A DNA stretch of 64,000 bases from Clitopilus passeckerianus (GCA_944990035.1 CALYLX010000112.1:1736001-1800000); one strand, 5' to 3'. Positions 11,878-25,800 are shown, numbered from the stretch's first letter. A program made the numbers and translations. The notes: generated by a model not told the origin, from the letters alone.

Positions 11878-13208
11878 TTGACATCAATGGTCCATTTGGA
11901 TATTTTCAACCCAGCGCGCAAGCTGAGAGTAGTGTCTGCTTTGATCTTTCGTGCCTCTCGACGTCTGCTGGGCAGCATCGACTCGAAGTCTGTCATAGCA
12001 CCGAAATCGCTTCCCAAGGCGCCGGCCGCTTTCAATGTTGCGCTAGGCTCACGGGCTCCGATTGACCCGAGCTTGCTCGAGAAAGATGCAGAATACTTTG
12101 GCAGGGACAAGGATGGCGGCTTCTGCGTTTTCCAGGTCGAAAATACACTATTTAAGGTGGGATGCTCTGCTGCGGCGTAGGACTCGGGTCTGACGATGTG
12201 TCTAGATTCACAAGGTGCTCCTCTCACGAGAGCCTTGTGCGTTCAGCGACATGTTCGGGCTACCTCAGCCAGACCACGAAGTTTGCGGTACGGAGGATGC
12301 CCCAGTACATCTCACAGACACCGTGCCACGCTTCAGAGATTTTCTTTGGGCTATTTATGCACCGTGAGTCCGCTCCATCGGTTTCTCGGTCGGGAAAGAT
12401 TTGACCAGTGATCGACAGGCCTGCTGAATTATTCAAGCAATGCGAGCTCCCACGTCTACTAAATATTGCAGAGCTTTCCAACAAATACTGCTTTGCCTCT
12501 CTCGAGGCCTTCATCATCGAACGAATCCACCAAATCTCCCAGGACCCGCAAGGCCCACTCTTCTCAAGCTCATCAGCGCTTCAAGGTCGCGTTCTCGACC
12601 TCGCCATCCTCTGCGGACACCAGAAGCTCCAGGAACTCATCACCCAGCACCTCATTTGCCGCGTCCTCTGGTACAACACCCGACCCGAAGCTGTCATCGG
12701 CATCGCAAAAAAGCACAACATCAGAACCCTTCTGGGAGTCTGCTACTACAGGCAACTCGTACGAATGGAGGACGGATCCCGTCGGGAATCGACCGTATCT
12801 GGTGTCCCTTCCGAAACCATTACACATATCCTCCACTTCCCTCAAAACATCAGCGCTGAGAGACGGGAACGTTTCCTTCGTGCACATCAGTCGCTTCTGA
12901 GCTTGTGGGAACAGACTCAGGCCGTACCTCCACAGTTCCAGTGCGCTGAGGGATGCTTGACGCATCATGAATGCATCTCGGAGTGGAGGGAGACGTGGTA
13001 CGATGCTCTGGATGGAGATAGGGCTTCGAAGAGTGGGTCAGCGGACGTACTTGGGAGACTGAAGTTAGTGATGTTTGCGCTGAGGAAGAGCCTTAGTGAC
13101 GCTCCGTATATGGGCCTGCAGTGCAAGATGGCAGCGCTGGAGAGTTTGTCGAGAGTGCGAGATGAGATCATCGAAGGCTTAGTCGGTCACTTCGACGAGA
13201 CTTCGTAG
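11878..13208 (+). CDS. BTB/POZ domain protein of the basidiomycete type
   Basis: Three exons (11878-12156, 12206-12363, 12419-13208) give about 408 residues. After a short N-terminal extension comes a BTB-like fold: FQVENTLFKIHKVLLSREP...FSDMF, then VHLTDTVPRFRDFLWAIYAPP and LLNIAELSNKYCF, around residues 85-190. This is the pattern of the large family of agaric BTB proteins, many of which are predicted adaptors or self-associating proteins. The C-terminal half is helical, with a cluster of Cys and His (CAEGCLTHHEC) of unknown role. A second ATG at 11887 is equally possible as start. The specific function is unknown. Confidence 0.75.
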
Positions 13209-14720
13209 GTTGGTTCAAGTTCTTGCCGTCGCCGCCAAGTTTTGGGACTAACGGAATTTCTTTAAGAATAGGTGAACCTGATTCGCCGGTTACCAGACAT
13301 ACGCTTGCACGCTTGCTATTCCTCATACAAACCATACCCTGAGAAGCCTATCTTCCCCTGCTTACATCCGCTTCGTACTCATTAGGCCATTCCAGTTACT
13401 TCCCGCCCATGATATTCGAACTCCTCCCCCTTACTCCCTTATATCACGCCATCCTCGGACATCGCCAACAAGGTTGGTATGCGGCATACATTCATTTGAC
13501 ACATTCCCCTTCCATTAGCATGCTCATGCTCCCCTGTTATCTGCCTCGTATTATCAAAACGACGAACCCTGGCTGGTGTCATATGTTGAGTCTAGCAAGT
13601 CTGGACTCGACCTACATACCTTGCATGTTTCTAATTCTCGTCATCATATGCATATTAGATTATCACGCTGATTCGCTTTCTTGTACATAGATTTATGTCA
13701 TGTTCTCGCATTGTGTTTTGCTTTCGTTGTTTTGCATCCATCCATCCATCGCATTGTTTACGCATTGTTCATTGTAATTGTATACCAGTTGACTGATACC
13801 TCAAAATGTACTATTAGACCGGTACTTGGCTCAAAAAAGTTGATAACGAGTGTTAGATCCGATGGAAATGAATTTAATACATCTAATCGTGTTCTCCAAA
13901 ATGAAAGGGTTCTCAACGGAGCCCCAGCCTGGAGTTCTGGCTATCAAAGCTGGAGAGATGAGATCCAGGGTTCTTGAGGCATGATAACAGCATGCCGAGA
14001 TGAACATTGTTCTCGCATGTCACAGTAGGTCATACGCTACGAGATGAATAGGGTTCACATTCCAGAATACGAAGACAAGTTGCCGTTGTGCATCGTGAAG
14101 AAGGTGAGCTCGGTTGCAGCCGATGATCGTCGTTCGACGAGATTGGGAATCGCGGGATCTGTACACGGCACCCGCGCTTGACCTTGCTTGTAAACGTAAA
14201 AACACAGTCCAGACCTCCTATATGTGATAGTTGAGATTGAATTTGACTCATACCAAACTTCTAGCGTGATGTTCACGACTTTTGTGAATGTCCGTTGGAA
14301 TCCAAATTCATCTATCCGTGCTGAGATCTTGGGCATGCTCTACAAGCACCCGACATAAGCTCCTCTATCCAGGTGTATAACATGCTCCGCTTTCTCCTGC
14401 CACTCCCGTACATGTTTGAAAGCCAGCTTCGAGGCCAGGAGGTTGAACAAACGTTCTTTCAAGTTTCTGTTGCAAGTTATTGCGAGTACCCCATCAGGCC
14501 GGCAATCACAGAAAACACGATCAGATCTCAGGACCTCAACCCCGATTAGGCAGTCGACCTAACCGCCGTGCCGCATTTTTTTCTTGCAGCTTGCGGTCTG
14601 CAGCCATCCATCCCCGTCACTTCGTTCCTTTAGGTTCACGCTATCGTTCGTTGAACTTTAGATTCAAGATCACTCGTTTGGCGCTAGGACTACGGGAAGA
14701 ACCGAGATTAATACAGTAAG
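13209..14720. other. Intergenic, no convincing gene
   Basis: This 1.5-kb interval lies between the BTB gene and DBP3. The first part is T-rich and probably includes the 3' untranslated region of the BTB gene. Minus-strand frames at 14020-14336 overlap in three phases and show no known domain. Nothing else is visible. Confidence 0.4.
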
Positions 14721-17052
14721 ATGTCGAGGGATGTTGTTGCTGTGATAGGTGATTCGGCGGAACTGGTGAAGAAGGGGAAGAAGGAGAAGAAGGCGGAGAG
14801 GAAGGAGAAAGTGAAGGCGTCAGAACAGGGTGAGGCACAAACAGAGGAGAATGAGGATAATGGTATGTGATTTATGAGATTTTGGCCGTCGGTTAGGTCG
14901 CAGATAATGCGAATTATAGCTGAGAGACGCCGGAAGGAGGATAAGAAAGAGAAGAAGAGGTTGAGGAAGGAGAAAAAGGCTCAAGCTGAGACGGCTGAGG
15001 CTACCGAAGGTGTGTGATAGCAGATATGATGTCCTTCTTGCCGTAACGGAGGACCACCAGATGCTCCCGTGGATGGGACGGACAAGAAGAAGAAAAAGAA
15101 GAAGTCGGCTGAGCCTATACCTGCGGATACACTCACCCAGGAAGATAGTATGGACGTAGACCCCGAGGGTAAGTATCTTTGTTCATCCACCCTTTCACCG
15201 GACTCACAGTTTGTCTAGCACCTTCAGGGGAGAAGAAAAAGAAGAAGCGAAAGCGCGATGCCGAGGATGCATCTGCTCCCGCTGACGACTCAAAGTCTGA
15301 AAAGAAGAGCAAAAAGAAACGAAGGAAAGATTACTCAGAGGAATCTACCGCTCCTCTAGCTTCTACTTCAAACTCTTCATCCGAGCCTACACCATCAACA
15401 TCAAAATCTGTTTCACCGCCTCCTCCTGGTTCGGCTGCATCTCCCGCAGAGGTCAAAGCTTTCTTGGAGAAGAATGCAATCACAATACATACGCCTCCTG
15501 GGGCTCCTGAGACTACACCAGTGCTGTCCTTTGATCAGCTTGCTGTACCGAAGGAGTTGAGGTCTGCTTTCAGTGGTTTCAAGAAACCGACGCCGATCCA
15601 GTCATGTACATGGCCACCTGCTCTCAATGGACGGGATGTGGTTGGTATTGCAGAAACCGGCAGGTATGGACGAGTTTGCATGCAACTCTTCATCTTTGAT
15701 TGACAATCCTCTTTTCTAGTGGTAAAACTCTAGCATTCGGCATCCCCGCTCTCAACCGTCTCCTCAACCTCTCTACAAACTCCAAAAAGTCCTCTGGGAC
15801 AACAGTCAGCGTCCTCGTAGTCGCTCCTACGCGCGAACTGGCCATCCAGACACACGATACCCTCAGCGCGCTAGGCAAGCCATTCGGTATTGCCAGCGTT
15901 GCTGTATTCGGTGGAGTGCCTAAAGAAGGACAGATCAAAATGCTGCAGAACGCAAATAAGAAAAAGGACGGGATGACAACGAGGATAATTGTGGGGACAC
16001 CTGGGAGGATATTGGATTTGGCGCAAGAGGGTGTGTGTGATTTGAGTGGGGTGGATTATTTGGTGTTGGATGAGGCGGATAGGATGTTGGATAAGGGATT
16101 TGAGAATGATATTAGGAATATTATTGGGCAGACGAAGAAGATTGAGGAGAGGCAGACTATGATGTGTAGGTTGTGGTTTATTGGGCTTCATTCATTGGGC
16201 TTATGGTCTTTTTTGAACAGTCAGTGCAACTTGGCCAGAAGCAGTCAGGCGACTGGCTAGCACGTTCCAGAGGGACCCCGTCCGGGTCACGGTTGGCAGC
16301 GATGATCTCACTGCGAACAGTCGAGTTGAGCAGAAGGTGGAGGTCCTTGAGGATTCGCGCCAGAAAGAGTACGTGGTTGGCCACTTGCTTGACACCTTCG
16401 GAGGTCCTGATATATCGATCCAGCCCTCGACTACTGGCACTTCTACGTTCCTTCCATCACCACAAGAAGGGTGCTGTTGCTGTTGGCACAGCTGAATCTC
16501 GCACTCTAGTGTTCGCTCTTTACAAGAAAGAAGCTTCAAGGGTAGAGGAGACGCTCAGGCGGCAAGGATACTCAGTGGGCGCTCTCCACGGGGATATGTC
16601 ACAGAATTCCCGAATGGAGGCGTTGGAGAACTTCAAGACTGGCAAGACCAGCCTACTCGTTGCGACTGATGTCGCTGCTCGAGGACTAGATATCCCTGAC
16701 GTCGGCGCCGTGATCAACTACACCTTCCCGCTGACAATTGAAGATTATATTCATCGAATTGGACGAACAGGTGCGGGTCCTTTTCTTCTAAAAACACAGG
16801 GATAATTCTGACAGCTTCTCCTTAGGACGTGGGGGGAAAAGCGGCAAGTCAATCACATTCTTTACCGGCGACAATCACGAGAGATCTCTTGCTGGAGAGT
16901 TGGCTCGAGTTCTGAGGGAGGGAGGTTTCGACAATGAAGCGCTGAGGGAGAAGTTCCCGATGACGATTAAAAAGAAGGAGCACAGCGCTTACGGGGCATT
17001 CTTCCGAGATGATATTCCTGCGCCCAAAGGTCCTACAAAGATTGTATTTTGA
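14721..17052 (+). CDS. DBP3: DEAD-box ATP-dependent RNA helicase DBP3
   Basis: Nucleolar RNA helicase needed for processing of pre-rRNA in 60S subunit assembly. About nine exons. The N-terminal 180 residues are Lys/Glu-rich with several KKKKKK runs, typical of Dbp3. All helicase motifs read through: Q motif (GFKKPTPIQ), motif I AETGSGKT split by an intron near 15664, [24 protein letters not shown] (joined by an intron starting near 16167), [22 protein letters not shown] and HRIGRTGRGGKSG. An intron with a GTACGT donor near 16370 gives [13 protein letters not shown], the Dbp3-type linker into the second RecA domain; reading through it would shift the frame. The C-terminus [13 protein letters not shown] is a Dbp3 hallmark. 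Gene end and family are secure. Confidence 0.93.
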
Positions 17053-17320
17053 GTATTTTCTTGTAGTATTTTGTTGAATTGGTGGCATTACACCCGCTAA
17101 GATTACCAGATTTGTGTGATTGATTGCTGACCTAATCGTGACATCAATTTGACGAATGACAATTGCAGTGCAGTGTTCCTGCCAGAACTGCTGCAAGCAC
17201 CGAAACGCTTACTGACTCCAGTACCCCACTCTCGTCGTTATAGCTGCGGTCATCGTCCGCAGCGTCGACCAAGTGGTACTCTAACGGCTATCTCTGCTTG
17301 ACTGATCCTTGTTGAATATC

Positions 17321-17328
17321 TATATAAA
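17321..17328 (+). promoter_or_regulatory. TATA box upstream of the OSBP gene
   Basis: A perfect TATATAAA lies 106 bases before the first ATG (17434) of the oxysterol-binding protein gene. The distance is reasonable for a short 5' leader and supports 17434 as the first start codon. Confidence 0.55.
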
Positions 17329-17433
17329 CCTTGAGGCTTTCTCTGTCAGTCGAACTACCTGAAGAACCCACTTGAATCTGGTTATTCACATCCGTATTTT
17401 AACCAGGTTTCTGCCTTTCACAATCCAGGCAAC

Positions 17434-19407
17434 ATGATGGGCCTCTTTAGTTCAGCTGGTCAGACCATCAGGAATGGGGCAAGACCACGAGGTTCCTCCG
17501 TGGAGGATAAACCTCCTTCAGATACCGAGGCTGATGATACCTCGATCTTGTTCGTTCAGCATCTCCCATGACTGCCTACCGTAGCGATGACGATGGCTTC
17601 TACAGGGATGAAAATGAGGGTTCCATTATCACCTCACTGATCTCACAACTACGGTGAGCCCTTTGAAATCGTCTTGCATCGTTGCCGCCTGCTGACTTAC
17701 ACGCCTTGCCACTCCTCTTCGGACGCGCCACACCTTTCGTAGAGTCGGCATGGACTTGTCTCGAGTCACCTTCCCTACCTTCGTGCTTGAACCAAGGAGC
17801 ATGCTTGAACGAATCACCGATTTCATGTCTCACCCGGACCTCATTTTCGGGTATGTGTTCTACCTTGCTTGTCGTCCATGGCGTCACAGACGTCTATGCC
17901 GCACGCCCGAGTTTTTCAAATTCCTGATCATCCTTTCTGCAGAGCCGAGCACTGCGAAGATCCTGAGGAACGATTCATCCGAGTATTGCAATACTACCTT
18001 GCTGGATGGCACATCAAGCCGAGAGGCGTCAAGAAACCGTGAGTTGTAGTGCACCCGCTGCTGGCTGTCAATCGGACCATGCTCATGCACGATAATATCA
18101 CATTACAGATACAACCCCGTGCTCGGAGAGTTTTTCCGGTGCAGGTACGATTATCCCGACGGCTCGCAAGGATTTTACATCGCAGAACAAGGTGCCTAAG
18201 CTACTTTGGTATAGTTCCAAGCTTGGACTAACTTTAGAATGACCTGCAGTGTCCCACCATCCACCCATCTCCGCCTTCTTCTATATTACACCGACAAACC
18301 GAGTCAGCATCTTAGGTGAACTCCGGCCAAAGTCGAAATTCCTTGGCAACAGTGTTTCAACTACGATGGAGGGGGAGAACAGGATCAGACTCCTTGCAAA
18401 ACCCGAAGATGGAGGTGCGTCCCTGGTCTTGGTTTCTGATCAGCGCTGCTGTACAGGTCGCTCACCCGGAACCGTTATCCGGTCATTCAGAATATGTCAT
18501 CACGATGCCAAATATGTACGCCAGGGGGATACTGTTCGGGAAGATGGTCCTAGAGCTTGGGGATACGTGTACAGCCAAGAACGAGAAGCGGGGTTATTTC
18601 TGTGATTTAGAATTCAAGACGAAGGTGGGCCATTTCTATCTCATTATACCGGTTCTCGGTGACTGATTGTATGTCGAATTGTAGGGATTCTTTTCGGGGA
18701 CATATAACGCGATAGCAGGTCGCATCCGTAAAGGTCCAACTGAGGTTGGAGAAATATCTGGACGATGGAGCCATGTCATGGAATTCAAATCTGCGAAAGT
18801 GAGTTTACTTAATCTTGGGAGTTTGCTCAGCACTGCGGATTTCACATGTATCACTATGCATGCGCTACACTCTTCCCTAGTACTCACGCCACGAGACGTC
18901 TGATGATACTGACATACTGCACCCGACCATTCTGATAGATAGGGAATAGACGGACCTTGTTCGACGCGCAGAAGGATGGGCAGAATATAATACCCAAGTG
19001 GGTGCCACCGGAGGAGGAACAGGAGGCTAATGAGTCGAGGAGGCTGTGGAGGAACTTGACGACAGCGATCAATAATAAGGATATGGAGGCGGCGACGACG
19101 TCGAAGTCGGCGGTGGAGGACGCGCAGAGAGAGGAGAGGAAGAAGAGGGAGGAGAGCGGGGAGAAACACGTTCCTCGGTTCTTCGTGCAGAGGAATGGGC
19201 AGTGGGTGCCGAAAAGAGAGTCTGTTCTGAGCCTTTGTGTCTTCCGAAGCAATTTGTACTGAGATGTTTTGCAGGATACCTGATGACCCAGAAGCTGCTA
19301 TTAAAGTGGTTCAGGAATGGATATTCGGTAATGTCCCTTCTGCTTGTCCAGCACCCAAAGAAGCTATTTCCGACAGTGGCGCATCTAAAGAAGAGACATC
19401 CACATAA
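17434..19407 (+). CDS. Oxysterol-binding protein homologue (Osh/Kes1 type)
   Basis: Lipid-transfer protein of the OSBP-related family, exchanging sterol and phosphatidylinositol 4-phosphate between membranes. About ten exons. The ligand-binding domain starts at [10 protein letters not shown] and continues through [38 protein letters not shown] and the family signature EQVSHHPP, to the C-terminal helix with [15 protein letters not shown]. There is no PH or ankyrin region, so it is the short Kes1 class. The 5' end is uncertain: starting at 17434, an intron of about 79 bases with a weak GTTCCT donor joins to [12 protein letters not shown]; the alternative is the internal ATG at 17568. A TATA box upstream favours 17434. 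Stop at 19405-19407. Confidence 0.92.
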
Positions 19408-19837
19408 ATGTATCATGGTTCCAAAGAGAGATTTTTTACATCCAGGCTACTCATCTGCCGTCTACCTTACATCTTCGGTAACTTATCAAGTTGTAGATTT
19501 TTGTGGATTCGGAGCAATAAGATTCCTTCGATGATATTTTTAAGAACAAATATATTCGTCTCGAGTTCGTGAGCAACAATGAATGTGTTTGCTATTGGCT
19601 ATTCAGAAGATAGATATACAAAAGATAACGACCAATCAACCAAGATAGCAAATTTCCTTTATGGATGGGTATCGAAAGTGTGTTGTAATATGAGTAAATG
19701 CATAATCCAGAAACTTCTAATGAAGGTACCGGGGGTAACTAGTGTGGTGTTAGCGTACTTGATTGGAAAGCATGAGTGTGGAGGTATTGCGAAAAGAAAC
19801 AGAAGGGAATCAAGAAATTCACTCATTCATTCGTTGT
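19408..19837. other. Convergent 3' flanks, no gene seen
   Basis: This A/T-rich interval lies between the ends of the OSBP gene and the large coiled-coil gene. Only short frames are present, and it most likely holds their 3' untranslated regions. Confidence 0.5.
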
Positions 19838-22800
19838 CTATTGCCACCAGCCGTCTGCGCCTTGCGTGGGTGCCGCAGATACAACACTCATGGCAGGAGA
19901 GGCGACCCGGATAGGGTGCTGCTGCTGCTGCTGATAGTCACGAGCTTTGACGGCAGCGTGAGTGAGGGGAGTAGGCGCAGGGTAGGTGGGTTGACTGAGG
20001 TATCTGTTGAGGGGTGCTGGAACTTTTGGCTTTTTGACTGGTTTGCTGGTCGCAGTGCCGTTGCTTAACGGCGAGGGAGCGTGCATCGAATCCCAAACAG
20101 ATGCTTGCGGCGGAGTATTGATACGACCGACAGGTGTCGTAGCCCGATCGCCGAAGACAGTGCTAGCACGGGAGTCGGGGCGAGGAGGAGCATGTCCATT
20201 TGTCGTAGGGGCAACCTTGACCTCTCGAGCAGCTTCCAGCTCGGATTGGAGATACGCCACTTTGGCTTCGAGGCCAGTGATAGTATTTTGCATCTTTGTC
20301 TGTTGATCCTGGGTATTCCGGATGTCAGTCCAATGCCGACAGAAGAAGAGGGTTGGACTTACAGTAGTCAATCGGTCATTCGCTTCACGTTCCTCCAGTT
20401 GCAACTTGACGAGCGAATGGTCAGCCTCAAGTTGGTTATGAGTCTGTTCGGCATGGTCGAGCTTGGTCTGGAGAAGCTCGACCTTGCCCTCATATTCCTT
20501 AGCACGCTTCTCCCACTCAGAAGCCCGTTGCTGAGCTTGTGAGAGGCTTTGTCGTGCAGTGAAGGCAGCCCGCTCGTTATTGCTAAGCTTAGCTTCTTGA
20601 TCCTTGAACCGGCGTTGGAGTGCACTATGCTCTCCTTCCAGCACCTTGGTTCGGTCACGATAGCGCCTGAGCTCTTCAAGTTCCTCGTTGCCGAGCTGGC
20701 TGACCATAGTGGACAGAAGGTCCAGCTTCTCTGAGGTGCTTCGCAGATCATCCCATTGGCTCTGTTCGGACTGAAGCTGCTCGTGTTTGACTTGAAGGGC
20801 AGAGAGCTGTCGAGTTGCACTATCGCGGTCCTTGTTTGCAAAGGAAACTTCCAACTGCATCGACTCGACCTACACACGTGTTAGTAGATGGTATATGATG
20901 AAAGTAAAGAACCTGAGCTTACCTTGGTTTTGAGCGTCTGTTTCTCACTTGAAAGCTCAGAATTAAACTTCTCCAACTGGGCAATACGTTCCCGACTGGT
21001 GTCAGCGGCAATGTCCGACGCCTGTAACCTGGCGAAAGCTTTAGCCAAAGCATCTTCAAGTTCCTTGTTCTTCGTTTCCAATGCCGACGCTTGGGATGCT
21101 TGCTCGGCGTTGCTGGCGCGTGCCTCGTTCAATTGAGCACGTAGACGGTCACGGTCGGCCTCCACAGAAGCAGCTTTTTCTTGGAGGACGTCCTTCTCGA
21201 CCCTGATTTGACCATGAGCGCCGCGAGCCTTGTTGACCTGAATCTGAAGGTCAGAGTTAGCCTTCTTCAGTTCGTCCATCTCGCGCCTGGAGGCTGAGAA
21301 CGACTCGAAGAGTTCGGCCTGGCTGGCTTGGAAGGTAGCCAGGGCAGCCTCCACGGATCCGGGGAGCGCGCCCAATTTTTCCAGCACGATATCGTTCTGC
21401 GACTGAAGGGAGGATGTGCGAGCAGCTAGATCCTCCTGAGCCGTAGTAAGACCTTCCAAAGCGGGTATGACGAGGTCTGGGATTACTGCCTGCTGACCTT
21501 CAGCGGTTGCTTGGCGTTGCAACTCGCCCAGGATGCTGTCCTGCGTGGATTGGATGGCCTGCAACGACTGTAATTCTCCATTCAACCTCCCAGGAAGATC
21601 GTTGATAAGCTGTATAACTTGCTCCTGCGCGGTCGCGAGCTTAGTTGCTTGGTCTGACGCCGATATAACTTTGATTGACATGTTTTCGACGGTGTCGGGT
21701 AGAGTTCTTAACGTTTCAAAGGCTTGAGTCATATTCTCGGAGACCTTGCTAACGATGGTGTCCACGTTGAATGTCTTGTCACGGACGGACAATCGGGCAT
21801 CGAGGCGCTCTACCACCAAATCAGCGACTTGCTCCTTTATCTCGAAGGCATCAATGGGAGCAATGGCACGTCGGATTTCAGCGGTTAATTTGTGGGTAAC
21901 AGCGTCGATGTCGAAGTTGGTGGATGGCAGCATTGGTATAATTCTTTCGACGATGAGGCCAGCCGTCTCTCGCTTATCAGAAGCAAGATCAATGAGTTGG
22001 GAGATATGAGGCTTGACAGCTTGAGTTAACTGCGAGGTCAGGAACTCGTAATCAACAGGCTCTGTCCTGATTGAAGCCAAAACAGGTGTAAGTTCGGCCA
22101 TAAGCTTGTCGACCAATGCGTCGTCCTCGCGAGCTGGGACATTGTGGTTGATAGCTTCTTGACGAGCTGTCAGCTCTGAGATGGCTTCAACGATGGCACT
22201 AATCGTCCTGTTCGCCATCTCCTCCATCGCAGAGGAGGAATCCATAGAGTGATCTGCAGCGGTCTTCGACTCCCAAACTTGCTGCTGCAGAGCCTGAACC
22301 TCTTCTCCGAAGTATTTGATCAATTCCGAATTGGCATTCTCGACGATATCTTTGAAGAGCTGGATGTCGAGGTCACCTCGGGCGTCCAATTGGCTATCTT
22401 CCAGGCTGCGAGCGACAGAATCGCGCAGTTGGGTTCGGAACATTGACTGAATCTCCGCAAGAATGGCTTGGGTGCTCGAATGACGTTCGCTCGCATCCTG
22501 ATGGAGGTTTTGAGAGAGAGAAGCGAAGCGCTCCTCAAGCATATTCTCGATTCGCCTTTCCGTCAATTGAAGCTCCAAGCGACCAGTGAGGCTGGCAGCG
22601 GAGCTTGCAGAATTGGTCTGACCATCCGAGCGTGATAATGGGCGGATGGGGCGGATGGCGTCAGTGAAGGACGAGCGGCGTCGAGAATGACCCATATTTC
22701 CACCGAAAACGTCGTCGGAGGGGGATGCACGTCTGTTTCCTGGATCGGTGACGAGTCGGCTACGGCTACGAGAGGTAACATTGGATATTGAGGCCACGTT

Positions 22801-25800
22801 AGCATCGTCCATGGACGGTTCACGGTTGTGCTCGAAGATCTCGCGGGATGTCATACGAGAGTGAATCGTAGACCGACGAGCAGGGCCATCTCCATTATTG
22901 ACGAGCGCCTTGAACAATCCAGCCGGGACGGTGTTGGTGGAAACGGGGTGTTTGAAGTCCAAAGGAATAGGTGCCCGCTTGGGTTTGGCGGTAACCAAAA
23001 ATGGGTCCATGTCAGCGTTGGCATTGCTAGCCTTCATGGTAGCTTCATCATGGTGGGTCAACTTGACAGGTTCGGGGCTTGCGATCATCCTGTTCTCCTT
23101 ATCGGCATCGTCTTCTTCGTCGAGTTCCATCGGCTCAGACCCCGCAGGGGATTGAATGACTTCGTCGGGCTTGTCAACAAATTCAGACTGGGTGGGAAGA
23201 GCAATGCCAGAAGGAAGCCCAGGGAACTTGAACGGCTCGGCCGAGGGATTGAGCCTGTGACCTTTCGAGTTCGTTGCCGCATGAGGACGGCGGATCGGCT
23301 CGGGGGAGTCCTCTAAGTGCGCAGCAGGAGCAGGAGGGAACCTGAACGAGGACATACTGTCTCCTTCCTCATCGAAGTCGGCTGAATCCAACTTCTGCCT
23401 CTTCTCCCTGCCTTGAACCCTAAGAGGAGAGCTCTCCATTACAGGAGATTCAGATAGTAATTCGGGAGGTGCAGGAGGCATGGTGGGTACGCCGGGAGGA
23501 AGGGTAAAGTTGAAGCTGAAACCTCCAGGCTTGAACTCGGGGGCAGCGGCATTGAGCGACTTCCCACTAGACGGTACGCGAACATGACCGGAAGGTGGAG
23601 TAGGCGTCGCTTGTGCTTGTACCTGTGGCTCTGGTTCGGCGGTTGCGGGTCCCAATGAGTTGTTACGAGCAGCTCCGAAGACGAATGGCTTAGCAAATGG
23701 ATTCAAAGCCGCATCTCGGCGGGTGGAGGAGGAAATGGAAGATTGGGGTTGATGCGACATTTCATGCGTCGTGGGATACATGAACTGGCTCGACTCACGA
23801 GAGTGAGCATGGGCGGGATCGTACGCGGAGTGCTGAGCGGAAGCCCCACGAGAATGGTGCAGAGCGGGGAGAGAATGGCCAAGGTGACCAAAGCCTGAAC
23901 TGGGTCGCACAAAATCTTCCTGGCCGAAGTTGAACGGACGAGACACATTTTCTCTCTCCTCATCGCTGGGATTTGAGATGATGTCGTCTTCTTGGTGAGA
24001 GGACAACCCGATAATATCTGGCGGGCGAGGAAAGAGAGGAAGTCTGCGAGGTTGATCGACCTGTCTCCTGCGCAATCTGCGCTCGACGCGTGCCTGTCTT
24101 ACACGCTCCTCATCAGATGGGTTGGAGTATTCTCCGATGCTCTAAGAAACGCGAACAAGTCCTTAGCACGGAAACTCGGCAAGTAACAATCGGAAGTATT
24201 TACCTCGTCATCGTCGGATGAGTCGTAGACATCCTCGGTTCCCGTCCATTCAGCGACAAGATCCGTTTCCCTCTCCTCAACTTCGCCCTGCTCCTCTTCA
24301 ACCGGGTTGTTGAAGTTATGAGAATCAATGACGTCTTCTTCACCGACGAATTCCTCATCATCGAGAGCACCAGCAGACCTGGTTGACAAAGCAGCAGACA
24401 ATCTTGAAACATGGCGCGAATGAACTCGGCTCTGTGAAATCGACATCCTGTCCCTTTCGGAATGGGTACGATCATAATCAACGCCGATATCATCGACAGC
24501 CCTACTCTCTTGAGAAGTCTTTCTTTCATGGAAGTGAGAACTGAAAGCATCTCGCTGGAGAGGCTCCTCGTCCAGCTGTGCAGGCTCGGACACCGGCCCT
24601 TTGATTTCTTGCTCCTCCTCCTCCTCTTCAGCTTCTTCTGGAATATCCAGCCCAAATCCGCGAATGAAGTCCGGCCGGCTGGTTGGCCTGGATGTCTGCT
24701 GGGGAGGCAGCAAACCGGGTGACAGACCACCCGAGCGGATGGCATGGATGCTCTCCTGCAGGCCAACGACTTCCTCTGTGGAATTTTCTGCAATAGCTTG
24801 TCCGAAGGGATCAAAGGCAGGTGCGGAAGGGTTCAACATTGGCAGCGCCAGAGACATGGCATGTCCGTGCCTGTTCTGCAGGAACCTCGGCGAAGGGCCG
24901 CCTAATGCAAGATTAGGTGAACCAGCCAGTGATGCCACGGGTGAATTGTCCTGAGAGGCATGCAGTTTATTGAGCTTATATAGAAGAATCTGTGGGTCGG
25001 CTGGGGAGGATATCTATATTGGGAACACAAAGGGAGTAGGTCAGAACATGTGATCAGCTAAAAGGGAAGAAAAGAATATACCGATGCAGCTCTTGCGTGA
25101 GGAGCATGTATGTGTGGCACATTACTGCCGGATCCTTTCTCGACTCCAAGTTTCTCGAGCTTTTCCTCAATGGCCTGCTGCTTGAGCTCTTGCCATGCTC
25201 GCTGTAATAGAAATTATTTGGAAATGAGTGTCAAATCGAAACAATGGAATCAATATACGTACCTTCCCAGGTAGGAAGACATCAATGCTATTCGGTAGGT
25301 CTAATCTTTCTTGGTCCGAAGGGTATACGTCTGCAGTTGATATATCGACCGGGGGTATCTCCTGATCCCTGTGTACGAAGCCATCCGAAACATCTCTAGC
25401 CCATGGTTCTCGCATGGATGGTTCACCATCTTCTCGGGGTATCGTTTCCTTTGGTAAATTCACATTGACCTTCTTGGTTTTTGGTGGCGGCGGTGCGGGT
25501 GGGTTAAGTGCAGGTGGTAGGGGGGTAACTTTCCTAGTTGGGCCTCCTAGTACGGCCTTCGGGGGGCCACCGATACTAGGCTGTCTCCTGTTCCTGTTTG
25601 GAAACGGGTGACCAGGAGCTCCAGGAATTCCCATCAATGAAGGTCGGGAAAAGTGAGCATGGCCGCCGACCGGAGTCATTGGTGGAAAGCCGTTTGGAGG
25701 TCGGATGCCAGCAGCTGCCAGTCCCGCAATGCTTGCTTGCCCTTGATTATGTGTTGGTCGTCCGTGGTAAGGTATGGGTGGCTGAGTGAAGAATGGTTGC

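Noticed and set aside
19910..19940. Triplet repeat GCT/CAG as an unstable repeat
   Set aside because: Only about five units, encoding a short Gln run in the coiled-coil protein tail; ordinary low complexity.
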